From: Stachybotrys elegans
Taxonomy: Eukaryota > Ascomycota > Sordariomycetes > Hypocreales > Stachybotryaceae
Length of the DNA stretch: 64,000 nt
Direction of reading: 5' to 3'
NCBI GenBank assembly: GCA_020746835.1
Contig: JAGPNK010000013.1
Location: forward strand, 806,001 to 870,000
This document shows positions 10,448 through 20,182 of this stretch, one piece after another. Position 1 is the first letter of the stretch, and every line of letters starts with the position of its first letter. Position numbers and translations under genes: made by a program. Below the pieces are notes generated by a model. That model worked only from the letters and a program-made list of their open reading frames with translations. It ran no database searches and was not told where the DNA came from.

Positions 10448-10987
10448 GATGTCGGCAAATTAACCCGAGACGCTCGCGGCGGGAAAGAAGGGCCATTCGA
10501 GAATATAAAGCGAACAGAAGTAATTGAAGTTCGCATTAAAAGGCAGATGAGGCTGAGTTAATACTCAATCACCACTCCTTGAACTCGGTTGATGCCCAAC
10601 GTAAGCGATGGGCTTGAACTGCCTATGCCCGCGCCTGCCCCTTTCTTCAGGGCCCTATATAGGCAGTATTTCTTTTAGGTTTAGAGTGGTTATATAATAT
10701 ACATTTATCCATTTTGTACTTCCTTTCAGCCTTCTGCTTTTGAGAGAATGGGTACTTTTCTTTAGGTATGGTAAAATGAACTGCTACATTTCTACTATTT
10801 CAGTATATTGGTAGCTCACTCGGACCTCTTCGCTATGTCAGCGTTATGTTCTTGTTCATGAACAGAATAAGGCCGTTCTGTCCAAGACTAATCATCTTTC
10901 CGGCCGAAACAGGGCCGCTCAGGGATGGGAACAATTTGTTCAGCTTCCACTATCTATTCCACCAGTCTAAATCATTCATTAAAGACC
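10448..10987. other. Intergenic between two HET genes, with dispersed repeat
   Basis: It holds the promoter of the 8048-10447 gene and the 3' end of the next HET gene. It contains a short AT-rich element listed separately. No other gene was seen. Confidence 0.55.
10675..10723. repeat. 49-bp dispersed element, copy 1
   Basis: It aligns without gaps to 46837-46885 with 41 of 49 bases identical (counted by eye). Seven of the eight differences are transitions. It starts TTAGGTTTAG and shares CATTTATCCATT. Both copies sit upstream of incompatibility or NLR genes in the same orientation. It may be a decayed transposon end or a shared promoter element. Confidence 0.6.
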
Positions 10988-12322
10988 CTAAGAGGACCTT
11001 GTCAGCTTGAAAATGACGTAAATACACACGACGCCTACAGTCGCGGTCCAGCTTCTCCAGAACCCTGGTTGTACTCTTGCACCACTCTCGCCTCGCTCTA
11101 TATCGTCGCTCCCTTGGTATAGACTTGGGTTGTCTTCCTCAAAGGCCAAGTCCTGCAGCACGGACATTCCAGGCTCGTAACCAATATAGTCGATATTAGC
11201 AGCGCGGCGAAGCAGCCTTCTTCTAAGCTGCTTGTCTTCAACACCCAGACCTTTGAAGATGTCATCCGAACTCTCCGTGATTTCGGCGGGGTCGCCGCGT
11301 AGACTCGTGACCAGAGGCCCGTACTGCGTAAGGTGTGCGATCGCCATGGTAACCACTGTCTCATGTGATAGGGAGTAGTCTGGGAACATCCTGGAGAGCA
11401 GGCTTTTCTCTTCTTGAGTGACAAGACCCAATAGAGCGAAAACCCTGTCCCGCGGATCCTTGCACTCCGACCTGCCATGGTCGATGATCAGGTTGTACAG
11501 CGGCTGGAGAGACGTAGGGTGCTTATCAATGTGACGACCCATGACAAGCGACAAAGCAGGAAGCTCTGCAGCCTTTCCTTGATTCTGATCTGCAGCGTTG
11601 ATGTTGAAATAATCCGGTATGTCTGCTTTCCGACACAGATATTCTTGAAACATCTCCCAATCAAGACGCTGGTTGCTGTAGCACAACTCTACCCTAGATC
11701 CGAGGAGGAACTCTTGTATAACCCAGAAGCGAGACCAGTATGGGTGGTTAGCAAGGTGCTCCATGTGGTCCTCCCAATCTAGCCATCCATCCACATCAAT
11801 AGTTCTGATAGGTTCCCGCTGCTGTGGTGTAGAGACGAGGTCGTACGGCAGGCTGATAAGCCCAAGCCAGACCGAAACCGTGGCAGCATCTTTGTATGTC
11901 TGGTCCATAAAGCGGACCTGATCGCCCTTCTCTGCATCGTTGGATTGATCGATACAGATGGCGTCTACCCATATGTGGGTCCAGCAACTTTGGCTTGCAT
12001 GCCGGCCCATGTAATAAAGGCAGGACCATAGGTTGAGCCGGACGGGGAAGCTCTGGTCATTAACATGGATGATTTCGGATGCGTCGCCCTCACCCCAGGT
12101 GTAAGACACGGCTGTGTATGAAGGTGCTGCATCTCTTCGGAAAGTTGAGATACTGAATGCCAAGAATCTGTGTTCGACAACTACAGGCTGCAGCAGGCGT
12201 AGGTGCTGCGAGCCAATGGTGCTAGGGTAACTATACTTGCCGCGATTGCTGGTAGCACCGTACATATTGATGACTTGATCGTGTTCGAGCTTGTATGTGG
12301 AGAGTAAGTGGCTATGAATCAT
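10988..12322 (-). CDS. HET-domain protein with C-terminal membrane segment
   Basis: Intronless, 444 residues from the first ATG (12320-12322); an upstream GTG in frame was not used. The HET domain is canonical: AVSYTWGEGD, IWVDAICIDQSNDAEKGDQV, YKDAATVSVWLG and PYWSRFWVIQEF. The signature DHGRSECKDPRDRVFALLGL of fungal HET proteins follows. The extreme C-terminus (WTATVGVVCIYVIFKL) is hydrophobic and could be a tail anchor. HET proteins trigger cell death when incompatible partners meet; the partner here is unknown. It is 540 bp from another HET gene in the same direction. Confidence 0.88.
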   Translation of the reverse strand: MIHSHLLSTYKLEHDQVINMYGATSNRGKYSYPSTIGSQHLRLLQPVVVEHRFLAFSISTFRRDAAPSYTAVSYTWGEGDASEIIHVNDQSFPVRLNLWSCLYYMGRHASQSCWTHIWVDAICIDQSNDAEKGDQVRFMDQTYKDAATVSVWLGLISLPYDLVSTPQQREPIRTIDVDGWLDWEDHMEHLANHPYWSRFWVIQEFLLGSRVELCYSNQRLDWEMFQEYLCRKADIPDYFNINAADQNQGKAAELPALSLVMGRHIDKHPTSLQPLYNLIIDHGRSECKDPRDRVFALLGLVTQEEKSLLSRMFPDYSLSHETVVTMAIAHLTQYGPLVTSLRGDPAEITESSDDIFKGLGVEDKQLRRRLLRRAANIDYIGYEPGMSVLQDLAFEEDNPSLYQGSDDIERGESGARVQPGFWRSWTATVGVVCIYVIFKLTRSS

Positions 12323-13024
12323 TTTAGTCTTTAGCTGCTGCCTGCCATATTTATTCTCCACTTAACTGTCCTCACCGGGACGACTTCGGGAGCGAAAACC
12401 GCCAGTTTCCGAGGGACCCTATGAAATGTTCTCTCCAACTGACCCGCACACAAGCAGATGCAGTCTACAAAAACGCCAACTGCCATTCATTCGCTTGTGT
12501 CGCTACTGGAGAATCTCGGAAGAATACTTATGACGTGACTTGGCAGCTGGATTCTTCCGCCACATGGCAGCTTCCGTCGCGTATTAAGTGCCGCCCAAAT
12601 ACACACGAGCGACGACACCAAAGAGGATTAGATGATCTGCAAACACCCGCTTCATCCTCGTAAAACTACGACAAGGGCCAGGTGGCAGTCGCTTCTGGGT
12701 GAGCGTGCGCTTTCAATTGAATCGCTTATAGACTGCGCGTGGTCATTCGGAACCACTATTCCGAGGCCGTCGCGACGATCGTTCCATTTCTACACTACGG
12801 CGGCCCTGATGAACAAGGTGACACCAAGACTCCCCGCAGATGGATGCCCCTCGCCTTGATTGGGGCGCAAGACTTGCTTAACTGGAGATGATCGGCTTCC
12901 CCAGGTTTTGTCGGAGACGGGAACATCTATAAGATGGGCGGCATCGCGAGGAACAAAACCTCTGGTAAACAAGCAAAAACCACACGATCTACCTTGAAGG
13001 CAGTCCTGACACCTCAGCGGTACC
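12323..13024. other. Divergent promoter region between HET gene and GH43 gene
   Basis: No gene or clear repeat was seen. It must contain the GH43 promoter, but I found no convincing TATA box close to the ATG. Confidence 0.5.
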
Positions 13025-14368
13025 ATGACACTCTTACTAAAGATCTGCCTCGCCAGCTCGCTCCTCGGCAGCTTGGTGTTGGCCGACAACCCCATCGTCC
13101 AGACCAAGTACACCGCTGACCCTGCCCCCCTCATCTACAACGATACCATCTATCTCTTTACGGGGCACGACGAAGATGGTAGCACGGGTTTCAACATGCT
13201 GGACTGGCGTCTCTACACGTCCACCGACATGGTCAACTGGCAGGATCGTGGATCTCCTGCTAGCCTGAGCACGTTTGCGTGGGCAGACTACAACGCCTGG
13301 GCCGGCCAGACCATTGAGCGCAACGGACGATTCTACTTCTATGTTCCTGTCCACCGCCGTGGTGGGGAAATGGCAATCGGCGTTGGTGTCTCCGATAATA
13401 TCGAAGGCCCCTACGAGGATGCCATTGGCGCTCCTCTTGTCGAGAACGCAGAAATCGACCCATCCGTCTTTATTGACGATGATGGCCAGGCCTACTTATA
13501 TTGGGGCAACCCTGGCTTGTGGTATGTCCGGCTGAACGAGGATATGATCTCCTACAGCGGCGAGGTCAACCAAGTCCAGCTGACGACTGAGGGTTTCGGC
13601 ACACGCAGAGAAGGTGCCAATGATCGCCCGACTGCCTATGAGGAGGGCCCTTGGGTGTACAAAAGAGACGGCACATACTACCTCATTTACGCCGCGAACT
13701 GCTGTTCTGAGGATATTCGTTACGCAACGGGTCCCTCTGTCACTGGTCCCTGGACATACCGAGGCCTCGTTATGGCTACTGAGGGAAGATCCTTTACCAA
13801 CCACCCCGGTGTAATTGACTACAAGGGCAACTCCTACTTCTTTTATCATAACGGTGCCCTCCCTGGCGGAAGTGGATACACCCGATCCGTCGCTGTCGAG
13901 CAATTCCAGTACGGCTCTGATGGGAGCATCCCCCAGATGGCCATGTCCAACGCCGGCGCCCCCCAGATCGAAACCCTTAACCCGTACAGACGTGTCGAAG
14001 CTGAGACTATTGCCTGGTCCGAGGGTCTCTCCACCGAGGACTGCAGCGAGGGAGGTCAGAATGTGGCGGACATCAACAACGGCGATTACATCAAGGTTGC
14101 AGGTGTGGATTTCGGCGACGGCGCTACCGGCTTCACTGCTCGTGTGGCTTCGCAAGCCAACGGCGGTAATATCGAAATTCACCTTGGAAGTACGAGCGGC
14201 GCGCTTGTGGGCACCTGCAGCGTCCCAGGAACCGGGGGATGGCAGCAGTGGACTGACGTTGACTGTGAGGTGTCCGGAGCGTCTGGCGTTGAGGATGTTT
14301 TCTTTGTGTTTACGGGCAGTGGTTCGGACTTTTTGTTCAACTTCAACTACTGGCAGTTCACACAATAA
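13025..14368 (+). CDS. Secreted GH43 glycosidase with CBM6-like module (arabinosidase/xylosidase type)
   Basis: Intronless, 447 residues. The signal peptide is residues 1-20. A five-bladed beta-propeller of GH43 follows with the expected acidic triad: Asp32 in YTADPAPLIYND (general base), the Asp of EIDPSVFIDDDGQAYLYWG (pKa modulator) and the Glu of YEEGPWVYKRDGTYYLIYA (general acid). From about residue 322 (YRRVEAETIAWSEG) the sequence fits a CBM6-type carbohydrate-binding module, including the NNGDYIKVAGVDFG segment. The likely role is removal of arabinose or xylose from arabinoxylan outside the cell. It converges on a GH10 endoxylanase 198 bp away, supporting a xylan role. Exact substrate cannot be read from sequence. 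Confidence 0.92.
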   Translation: MTLLLKICLASSLLGSLVLADNPIVQTKYTADPAPLIYNDTIYLFTGHDEDGSTGFNMLDWRLYTSTDMVNWQDRGSPASLSTFAWADYNAWAGQTIERNGRFYFYVPVHRRGGEMAIGVGVSDNIEGPYEDAIGAPLVENAEIDPSVFIDDDGQAYLYWGNPGLWYVRLNEDMISYSGEVNQVQLTTEGFGTRREGANDRPTAYEEGPWVYKRDGTYYLIYAANCCSEDIRYATGPSVTGPWTYRGLVMATEGRSFTNHPGVIDYKGNSYFFYHNGALPGGSGYTRSVAVEQFQYGSDGSIPQMAMSNAGAPQIETLNPYRRVEAETIAWSEGLSTEDCSEGGQNVADINNGDYIKVAGVDFGDGATGFTARVASQANGGNIEIHLGSTSGALVGTCSVPGTGGWQQWTDVDCEVSGASGVEDVFFVFTGSGSDFLFNFNYWQFTQ

Positions 14369-14566
14369 GCTGGGAGCACTCTTTGCTTGATATAGTCAGA
14401 ATTTTTTGAACCCTAGCCATATGCTATTGCTGAAGGTGACACTGTCCTCAACATTTTGGTGTCTGTGATCTGCAGAGTAGAAACATAGCTTCCTCGGATT
14501 TAGTTTGTCTGGGCTACGAGGAAGACTATGAAAACCACTCCTCTGCAGCCTCCAACTACCTATTCT

Positions 14567-15769
14567 CTACCTTGTAAGCAGTTGAACAAGGGCATTGTAG
14601 GCAGCCTTGGGGTTGTAGTTGCCATCGAATAGGAGAGGGTTTGAGCCAGGTCTCCAAGAGTCCTAAAAGATGTCAGTATATTTCAACGAGGAAGTATTCG
14701 TCATCACTCACGCGGTCAGCAACACCCCAGACAGTCACGCCCCAGCACTTCTGAACGGACCAGCAGGCACCAACAACATTGGTGTAGTCGGTAGTAGAAG
14801 CACCAGCAATGTCAAGCTCGGTGATGGCAAGCTCGCGCACGGGAGCAGTGGCAAGCTGGTCAAGGGCACCTCGGACAGCGCTGCCGGCCCCGGCACTAAG
14901 GTGAGTCTGGGTGCCTGCGATTATGTGTTAGCCGGAATCGACCTGAAGTGGTTGTGGAAGGGTAGACCTACCAATACCGTCGATGGGAACACCCTCCCTG
15001 ATCCACTTGTCGACGTAGTATCGCATGCCGTTGACCTTTCCGTAGCCAGCGCGGTCCAGGTTGTAGTCGTTGATGTACAGGGCTGCGGAGGGGTCGGCAG
15101 CACGGGCAGCCTGGAAAGCGATGCGGACAAACTCCTCACCAAGGAGGTTGGAGTAGACGGAGCGGCGGAGGGTACCATCCTCGTTGAAGATCTCATTGAC
15201 AACGTCCTGCACCCACACAGTTAGGTTGGAATGTTGTTCGGTGATGGAAAAAGTCTTACCCAGTGCTGGACGCGGCCACGGTAGCGAGAAACAACAGTGG
15301 TGACGTGAGTGCGGATGACCTCACGCAGAGTGTTGGCATCACGAATGTTGTTAACCCACGCCGGGAGCTGGGAGTGCCAGATGAGCGTGTGTCCACGGAC
15401 CATCTTGTTGTTCTGGCGGGCCCAGTTGACGAGGTAGTCGGCACGAGCCCAGTTGAACTGGCCTCGGTTGGGCTGCAGGGCATCCATCTTCATGGAGTTC
15501 TCGGGGGTGACCTGGCCAAAGTTGCGCTGGATGATGGCAGCGTTCCTGCCCGTGGTGAGGAGGTTCTGGTCCGTGGCAACGCCAAAGTAGACGTTGCCGC
15601 GGGACACCCACAGGTCGTGGAGGCTGACGGAGGCCTGGCGCTCCTCGAGGCTGGGCTCACGCTCCGTGATGTTGGCACGGGCGGCCGCGAGCTCCGGATC
15701 CATGTCGAGGTCGGCGACGGGCAGAGCCGCCACGAGGGGAGCGAGGAGGAGGGCAGTGCTGAACTTCAT
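14567..15769 (-). CDS. Secreted GH10 endo-1,4-beta-xylanase
   Basis: Predicted 347 residues in four exons (15260-15769, 14972-15206, 14712-14914, 14567-14662), all introns 49-57 nt with GTAAG, GTAGGT and GTGAGT donors. The signal peptide is [17 protein letters not shown], and a short propeptide ends near [11 protein letters not shown]10 marks are [31 protein letters not shown], acid/base Glu175 in WDVVNEIF, and nucleophile Glu281 in AITELDIAG. The end (WGVADRDSWRPG) is also typical. There is no CBM. It cuts internal xylan bonds. A TATA-like box is at 15846-15853. Its convergent GH43 partner suggests joint xylan use. Confidence 0.95.
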
Positions 15770-17366
15770 CTTGGCTGGAGAGTACTAGCAGATGGATGTC
15801 GACCATGGGGAGGAAAGGAAGCAGTTCAGGAGATCATCAGTTGATACTTATAGTCGAAGCCAACTCCTTTGCTTGGTTCGTCAATGGGTCTGCAATAAAC
15901 TAATCCGGCAACCGGCAAAGCCACGTGGTGACCTACCATCGTCCAGAGGTTGATTTCATTTTCCACGACTAAGATCTCGATTTCATTCAGGCCATGGTCA
16001 GAACATGTCTTTGCCCCACGTGACGCCGACCTGTTCCTCGGATACTTGAAGCGGTGGTGCTGGTACGGTTGGCTCTCGGTACCAAGTTTTGACAGTTGTG
16101 GTTGCTGGAAAGTGGCATTGTGCCGCCAGAGCGAACGGCAGCATATTTCACCGTTGGATGGCTACCTTGGCGGACATGTTGTTCCACAAATCTTACGCGC
16201 CAGGAATCATGGGTTGGCAAAATCCATCCAACCGTTGTGGTTGATGTTAGGACCTACCTCTTACGGCTTCAGTGACCAGACTTCTTTGCGCCGGACACAA
16301 CGAAGCAAACGGGGGGCCTCCCATGGCGCCAGGAATAAGGAAAAAGGGTTGGAGCAATTTCAGGAAGGACCGAGGCATGAATTTGTAATATTAGCTCAAA
16401 TTATATCCAGCAATTACTAGGCGCTCACCGAGTCGTCCGAGTGATGTCCGTCTCCCGCTCATTAGCACATTCCCGACGGCGGAGTCTGGTTATTATTATG
16501 CAGCCTGACGTTTCAAGTCGCCAGCCCGCGTGGTACTGATCGCACGTGAATGCCACAACCATTGCACAAATTCCTCCCTCTTTGCTCATAGTCGCGCAGT
16601 TAAGCATGTGCGGCTTGGACAGATAAGCCAGTACCCGCTTCATCCAGGAGTGCCGAGCCAGAGTTTCCATGTCTTGGCGTGGGATGAGCTGGCCCAATCT
16701 GGCGACGGAGGAATGTTTCAAAAAATCCTAAAGTGGCAAGACGCCATTTTTCCGCGACTTTGAGCCGCGACGAGCATGTTCTTTTAGCCATTTGTCACCG
16801 GGATGCGGCGTTGAAGGATCACCGACAGTGGGGGTGATGCCATCACATGATTCAACTGTCCGCTTTGCCTGATCTTCGCTCCTTGGTCCACCTTGTTTTA
16901 TGAGAATAGAGGGAAAAGTCAGGTGAAACAAGTGTCATATCTACCGCCCGACGGTGTCTACGGTATTGCCAACTAGCGTTATCTGTATCGGAAACTAGCA
17001 CTGCAGATGAGAGATGGGCCTTTCCTTGAGGCTTATCATACGCTCATCTGACGATATTGCAATTGTTCGTAACAAAGAGGATGCGATTCACAGATGCAGA
17101 TGTCTTGAAGATGGGTAGCAAAGGCAAGCCTCGGAACTAGGAGTCCTAGACGAGGACAGATGGAATATCATTGTATGGAAATTAAAGGAATCAATGAATA
17201 TCCGGGTGCAGCTCCATTGAGGCTCTGCACTCTTTGGCATCATTGCTGCGTCATCGAAACGATGACATCACAACCATGACCGCTAAGTTATGAGTCCTTC
17301 AGCCACCCAAACAGAGGGTATTGCTCGACATCCAACTTAAAACATCATTCAGCAAGTTCTACAAAG
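15770..17366. other. Long intergenic region, xylanase promoter side
   Basis: About 1.6 kb without a supported gene. Its left end is the GH10 promoter with a TATA-like box. One TTAGCC (GGCTAA on the minus strand), the core bound by XlnR/Xyr1-type xylanase activators, occurs at 16784-16789, about 1 kb upstream, so its relevance is doubtful. Several frames of 60-156 codons look random. Confidence 0.5.
15846..15853 (-). promoter_or_regulatory. TATA-like box of the GH10 gene
   Basis: On the minus strand the sequence reads CTATAAGTA, about 80 bp upstream of the xylanase start codon. Confidence 0.5.
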
Positions 17367-17926
17367 ATGCCTCAGCACGTAAATGGCGGCTGCGTATGCG
17401 GTGCCCTGAAGTACAGCGTGACGGTCGATTCACTTGACGACGCCCGCACATCGCTGTGTCACTGCTCCAGCTGCCGCAAAGCATTTGGCACGAATTTCGG
17501 TCTCACGACAAAGGTAAGCACACAGAAAGTCTCCGGCATCGCGAGGCTAAGCCAAGCCTCAGATACCGCTCGACGGCTTCCATTACGAAAGCGGCCATCC
17601 AAGGACCTTCAAACAGGACAACGGAGTAGTGCGCGAGTTCTGTGAAAACTGCGGCGCCTTCATATGCGAATACGGTGTAAGGTTCACCAATGACTGTCAA
17701 GATTACTCATCTGATTCACAGCCCTCAGGAACAAGCAGCAGACAAGTTCCGATACATCATGTGGGGTACTTTCGATGATCCTCAGGTGTTTCCACCCAAG
17801 GGCGAGTTCTTTGGCAAAGAGAGACAGCCATGGATGCCGGAGATACCAGGTAAGTTTCCTTGGGCAATGCGTGAATGCGAGCTAATGGAGAAAGGTGTAT
17901 TTCACAAGGACGAGATTAAGAACTGA
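17367..17926 (+). CDS. GFA-domain (glutathione-dependent formaldehyde-activating-like) protein
   Basis: Predicted 137 residues in four exons (17367-17513, 17563-17676, 17729-17849, 17895-17926). All junctions keep the frame with donors GTAAG and acceptors CAG or AAG. The zinc ligands of the GFA fold are present: GCVCGALKY, CHCSSCRKAFG and FCENCG. The sequence ends in the family pattern PPKGEFFGKERQPWMPEIPGVFHKDEIKN. GFA proteins bind zinc; some bind glutathione, but many fungal paralogues have no proven reaction. It is probably cytosolic, and neighbours give no hint of pathway. Confidence 0.9.
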
Positions 17927-18865
17927 CGTACCACATAACTCATGCTATACATTTATGTCATGGGGGTCATCTTTGATAGAGTAGGTGTATGCAGAGAAAT
18001 AAAGAATAATAGTATATAAACTCAAAGGGATGCAAAGGCGCCTGCGACTTCCTGGCCCCGACACCATTCCTGAGGATCATACAATCGACTATAACCACCA
18101 TCCCTGTTCCCTATGATTTGCTTGTACCGGCTTGCAATGAGGTCCACGATACCATTCTCACAGCATAATCACGTCCGCAGAGGCAAAGAATCCCGTTGTC
18201 TAGGCTATCAGGAGCATTCAAATTGACCCTAGATCGCAGAGCCAGAAAAAGGGCACAAAACGCAGGGCATTGGGCCGGCAGGACGGGAATGCCCTCAATC
18301 ACAGCCAAAATCCGGTACACAAACCACCTGGGGCTGTGACGTATGTAATGTAATATTATGTCCCAAGCAAGAATGCTAGTACTTCTATCACAGACAAAAT
18401 AGTTAAAAGCCCTGGCACAGGCACAATACAGCAGTCTATGCAAGCGTCGCAGTATAGATAGCTTGAGAAGGTGTATTATTCGCGATGGTAGTATTGGTAG
18501 AATTCATCTTGCGCAATTCAGGGTCAATGATAGAATAGAGATGAGGAATTCTTCTCTATCCCCTAGCTTTTTTTTCTTCCTCCTCTTTTAGGTGGCTTTT
18601 CCTTTTCACTCTCGGCGGCAACCTAAGAATTTGGTATGCACCTACGTGGGATACGCTAGCGCCGCCCACTATTCCACATATTGCATAGCGCGAAAGTTTG
18701 TAAACCTTAAACGGTCATGTACCTACAGAATGAGAGGTGAATGAAGGGTAATTTATTCTCGGGGCTGTTTGCAAATATAAATTCACAATCGGCATCGTCA
18801 TCTCACAATTGAACACTTCCTTGACATTCTTAACCAACTCGGAGAATCGCACGCAAGCAAATACT
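17927..18865. other. Intergenic, nothing recognised
   Basis: It contains the 3' end of the GFA gene and the promoter of the ASCH-like gene. A pyrimidine-rich tract with a T run lies around 18565-18610. No gene was supported. Confidence 0.5.
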
Positions 18866-19411
18866 ATGGCACGCACCAAGACGTCGAAGGCCAAAGATGC
18901 CCGCCACTCGAGCCGTGTTCGACGCAAGCCAGCCTCACGCCCTGCATCGCGCCCTGCCAACACTTCAACTCCCCGACGCACCGATATGATCCTTGCCATG
19001 AACGACCCATATATGCAGCAGATCATTGACGGAAAGAAAACATATGAGTTCCGAAAGTACAACATGGCCGGCATCGAGCGAATCTGGTTCTACCGCACCG
19101 CGCCGCACTCCGCCATCACGCACATTTGTCCCGTGCAAAAAGCTGCCACCAGACGCGAAGGAGACCCTCCACTACCTGAAGATGGGCTAGGAAATGCCGA
19201 ATACAACAACAAGCACCTAGACTATGAGGGCTACGACTATGCATACCGCATCAAAGGCGTGTATGAGATTCAGGCCGCAGGAGGAAAGGGCATCACATGG
19301 GCCATGATGAGGGATGAGCATGGAATGAAGAGTGCGCCGCGTGGGAGGGTGTCAGTGCCTCAGTCAATGTTGGATCAGTACAAGATCGGGGAACAAGAAA
19401 AGAAGTGGTGA
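18866..19411 (+). CDS. ASCH/PUA-like domain protein with histone H3-like N-terminus
   Basis: Intronless, 181 residues. The first ATG of the frame (18866) has a strong context, A at -3 and G at +4. The N-terminal 50 residues are basic and low-complexity (MARTKTSKAKDARHSS, then repeated ASRP). The first five residues, MARTK, are identical to histone H3. The folded part begins near MILAMNDPYMQQIIDG; IIDGKKTYEFRKYN matches the ASCH motif (GxKTxExR), and IERIWFYRTAPHSAITH fits the next strands. ASCH domains bind RNA or modified nucleic acids in characterised cases. Nuclear location is likely from the basic tail but unproven. A tail-recognition mimic is possible; chance is the alternative. Confidence 0.75.
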   Translation: MARTKTSKAKDARHSSRVRRKPASRPASRPANTSTPRRTDMILAMNDPYMQQIIDGKKTYEFRKYNMAGIERIWFYRTAPHSAITHICPVQKAATRREGDPPLPEDGLGNAEYNNKHLDYEGYDYAYRIKGVYEIQAAGGKGITWAMMRDEHGMKSAPRGRVSVPQSMLDQYKIGEQEKKW

Positions 19412-20182
19412 AAGGTTGGCTTGGTCTTCTCGGCAATGCGATGGGCGTTAGGTGACGTCAGTTCGACTAATAATTGCTTTTCTCATCCCTTTCACTACTC
19501 TCAGGCTCGAGACAAACAAGGCATGAATCTGCTCTATGAAAAATCAGCGACCTCTATACTCTAGTTATCTTGCCTAGAGCAGAAGTACCTATATTTCTAC
19601 TGACTGTGTGAACATCCCATTTGCGGTGCGAAGGCTCCTGCGACTTTTTGGACATGGATCTGCGCCAAATAAATCCGTGAAAATTTCTGTGACCTCCGGG
19701 TTATGTGAGATTTCACTTGTATCATAAGCCTTACCGTAGTCAAAGGGATAGCGAGGGATTTACTCTCCTTGCTCTGCAAAAGTTTACTTGATAAACTGTA
19801 AAGGTAACCCCGATCGAGGCGTCACAGAAGCATCCGACCAATTGCAATGTACAGGTGGCTGGGAAAACCTTGACCTCCTCATGACCACAGCCACAAATGC
19901 ATTTTCTACTAAGCGTCGTCGATTAATCTCCCATCGTTGTTATCGTCACTCGAAGTCGCTGTTCCGTGTCCCATTGCGGCACATGACCTTGAAATCCTAA
20001 GGGGGAAATCGCCACGTTTATTGGAATGTTGATTACCCGTTCTACATCTGCGTACTGGTTCGTCCGCCTTCCTCCTCCGACAGAACTGTTCACGGCATCA
20101 CAGCCACGTGTCCTCAAACCAATCTTGAATCTTTCACCGTTGAATCAATACCTCATTCCAACTGCAAGGTCACACTTCACCT
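19412..20182. other. Intergenic, nothing recognised
   Basis: It lies between the ASCH-like gene and the 3' end of a broken gene. Only short unsupported frames were seen. Confidence 0.5.

Noticed and set aside
12323..12361. N-terminal extension of the second HET protein
   Set aside because: It begins with GTG; the first ATG is at 12322 and the HET domain is unaffected.
15263..15844. Long plus-strand open frame over the xylanase
   Set aside because: It mirrors the codon-biased minus-strand GH10 exon and has no domain; it is an antisense shadow.
16784..16789. XlnR/Xyr1 site controlling the xylanase
   Set aside because: A single six-base match about 1 kb upstream is expected by chance and has no partner site nearby.
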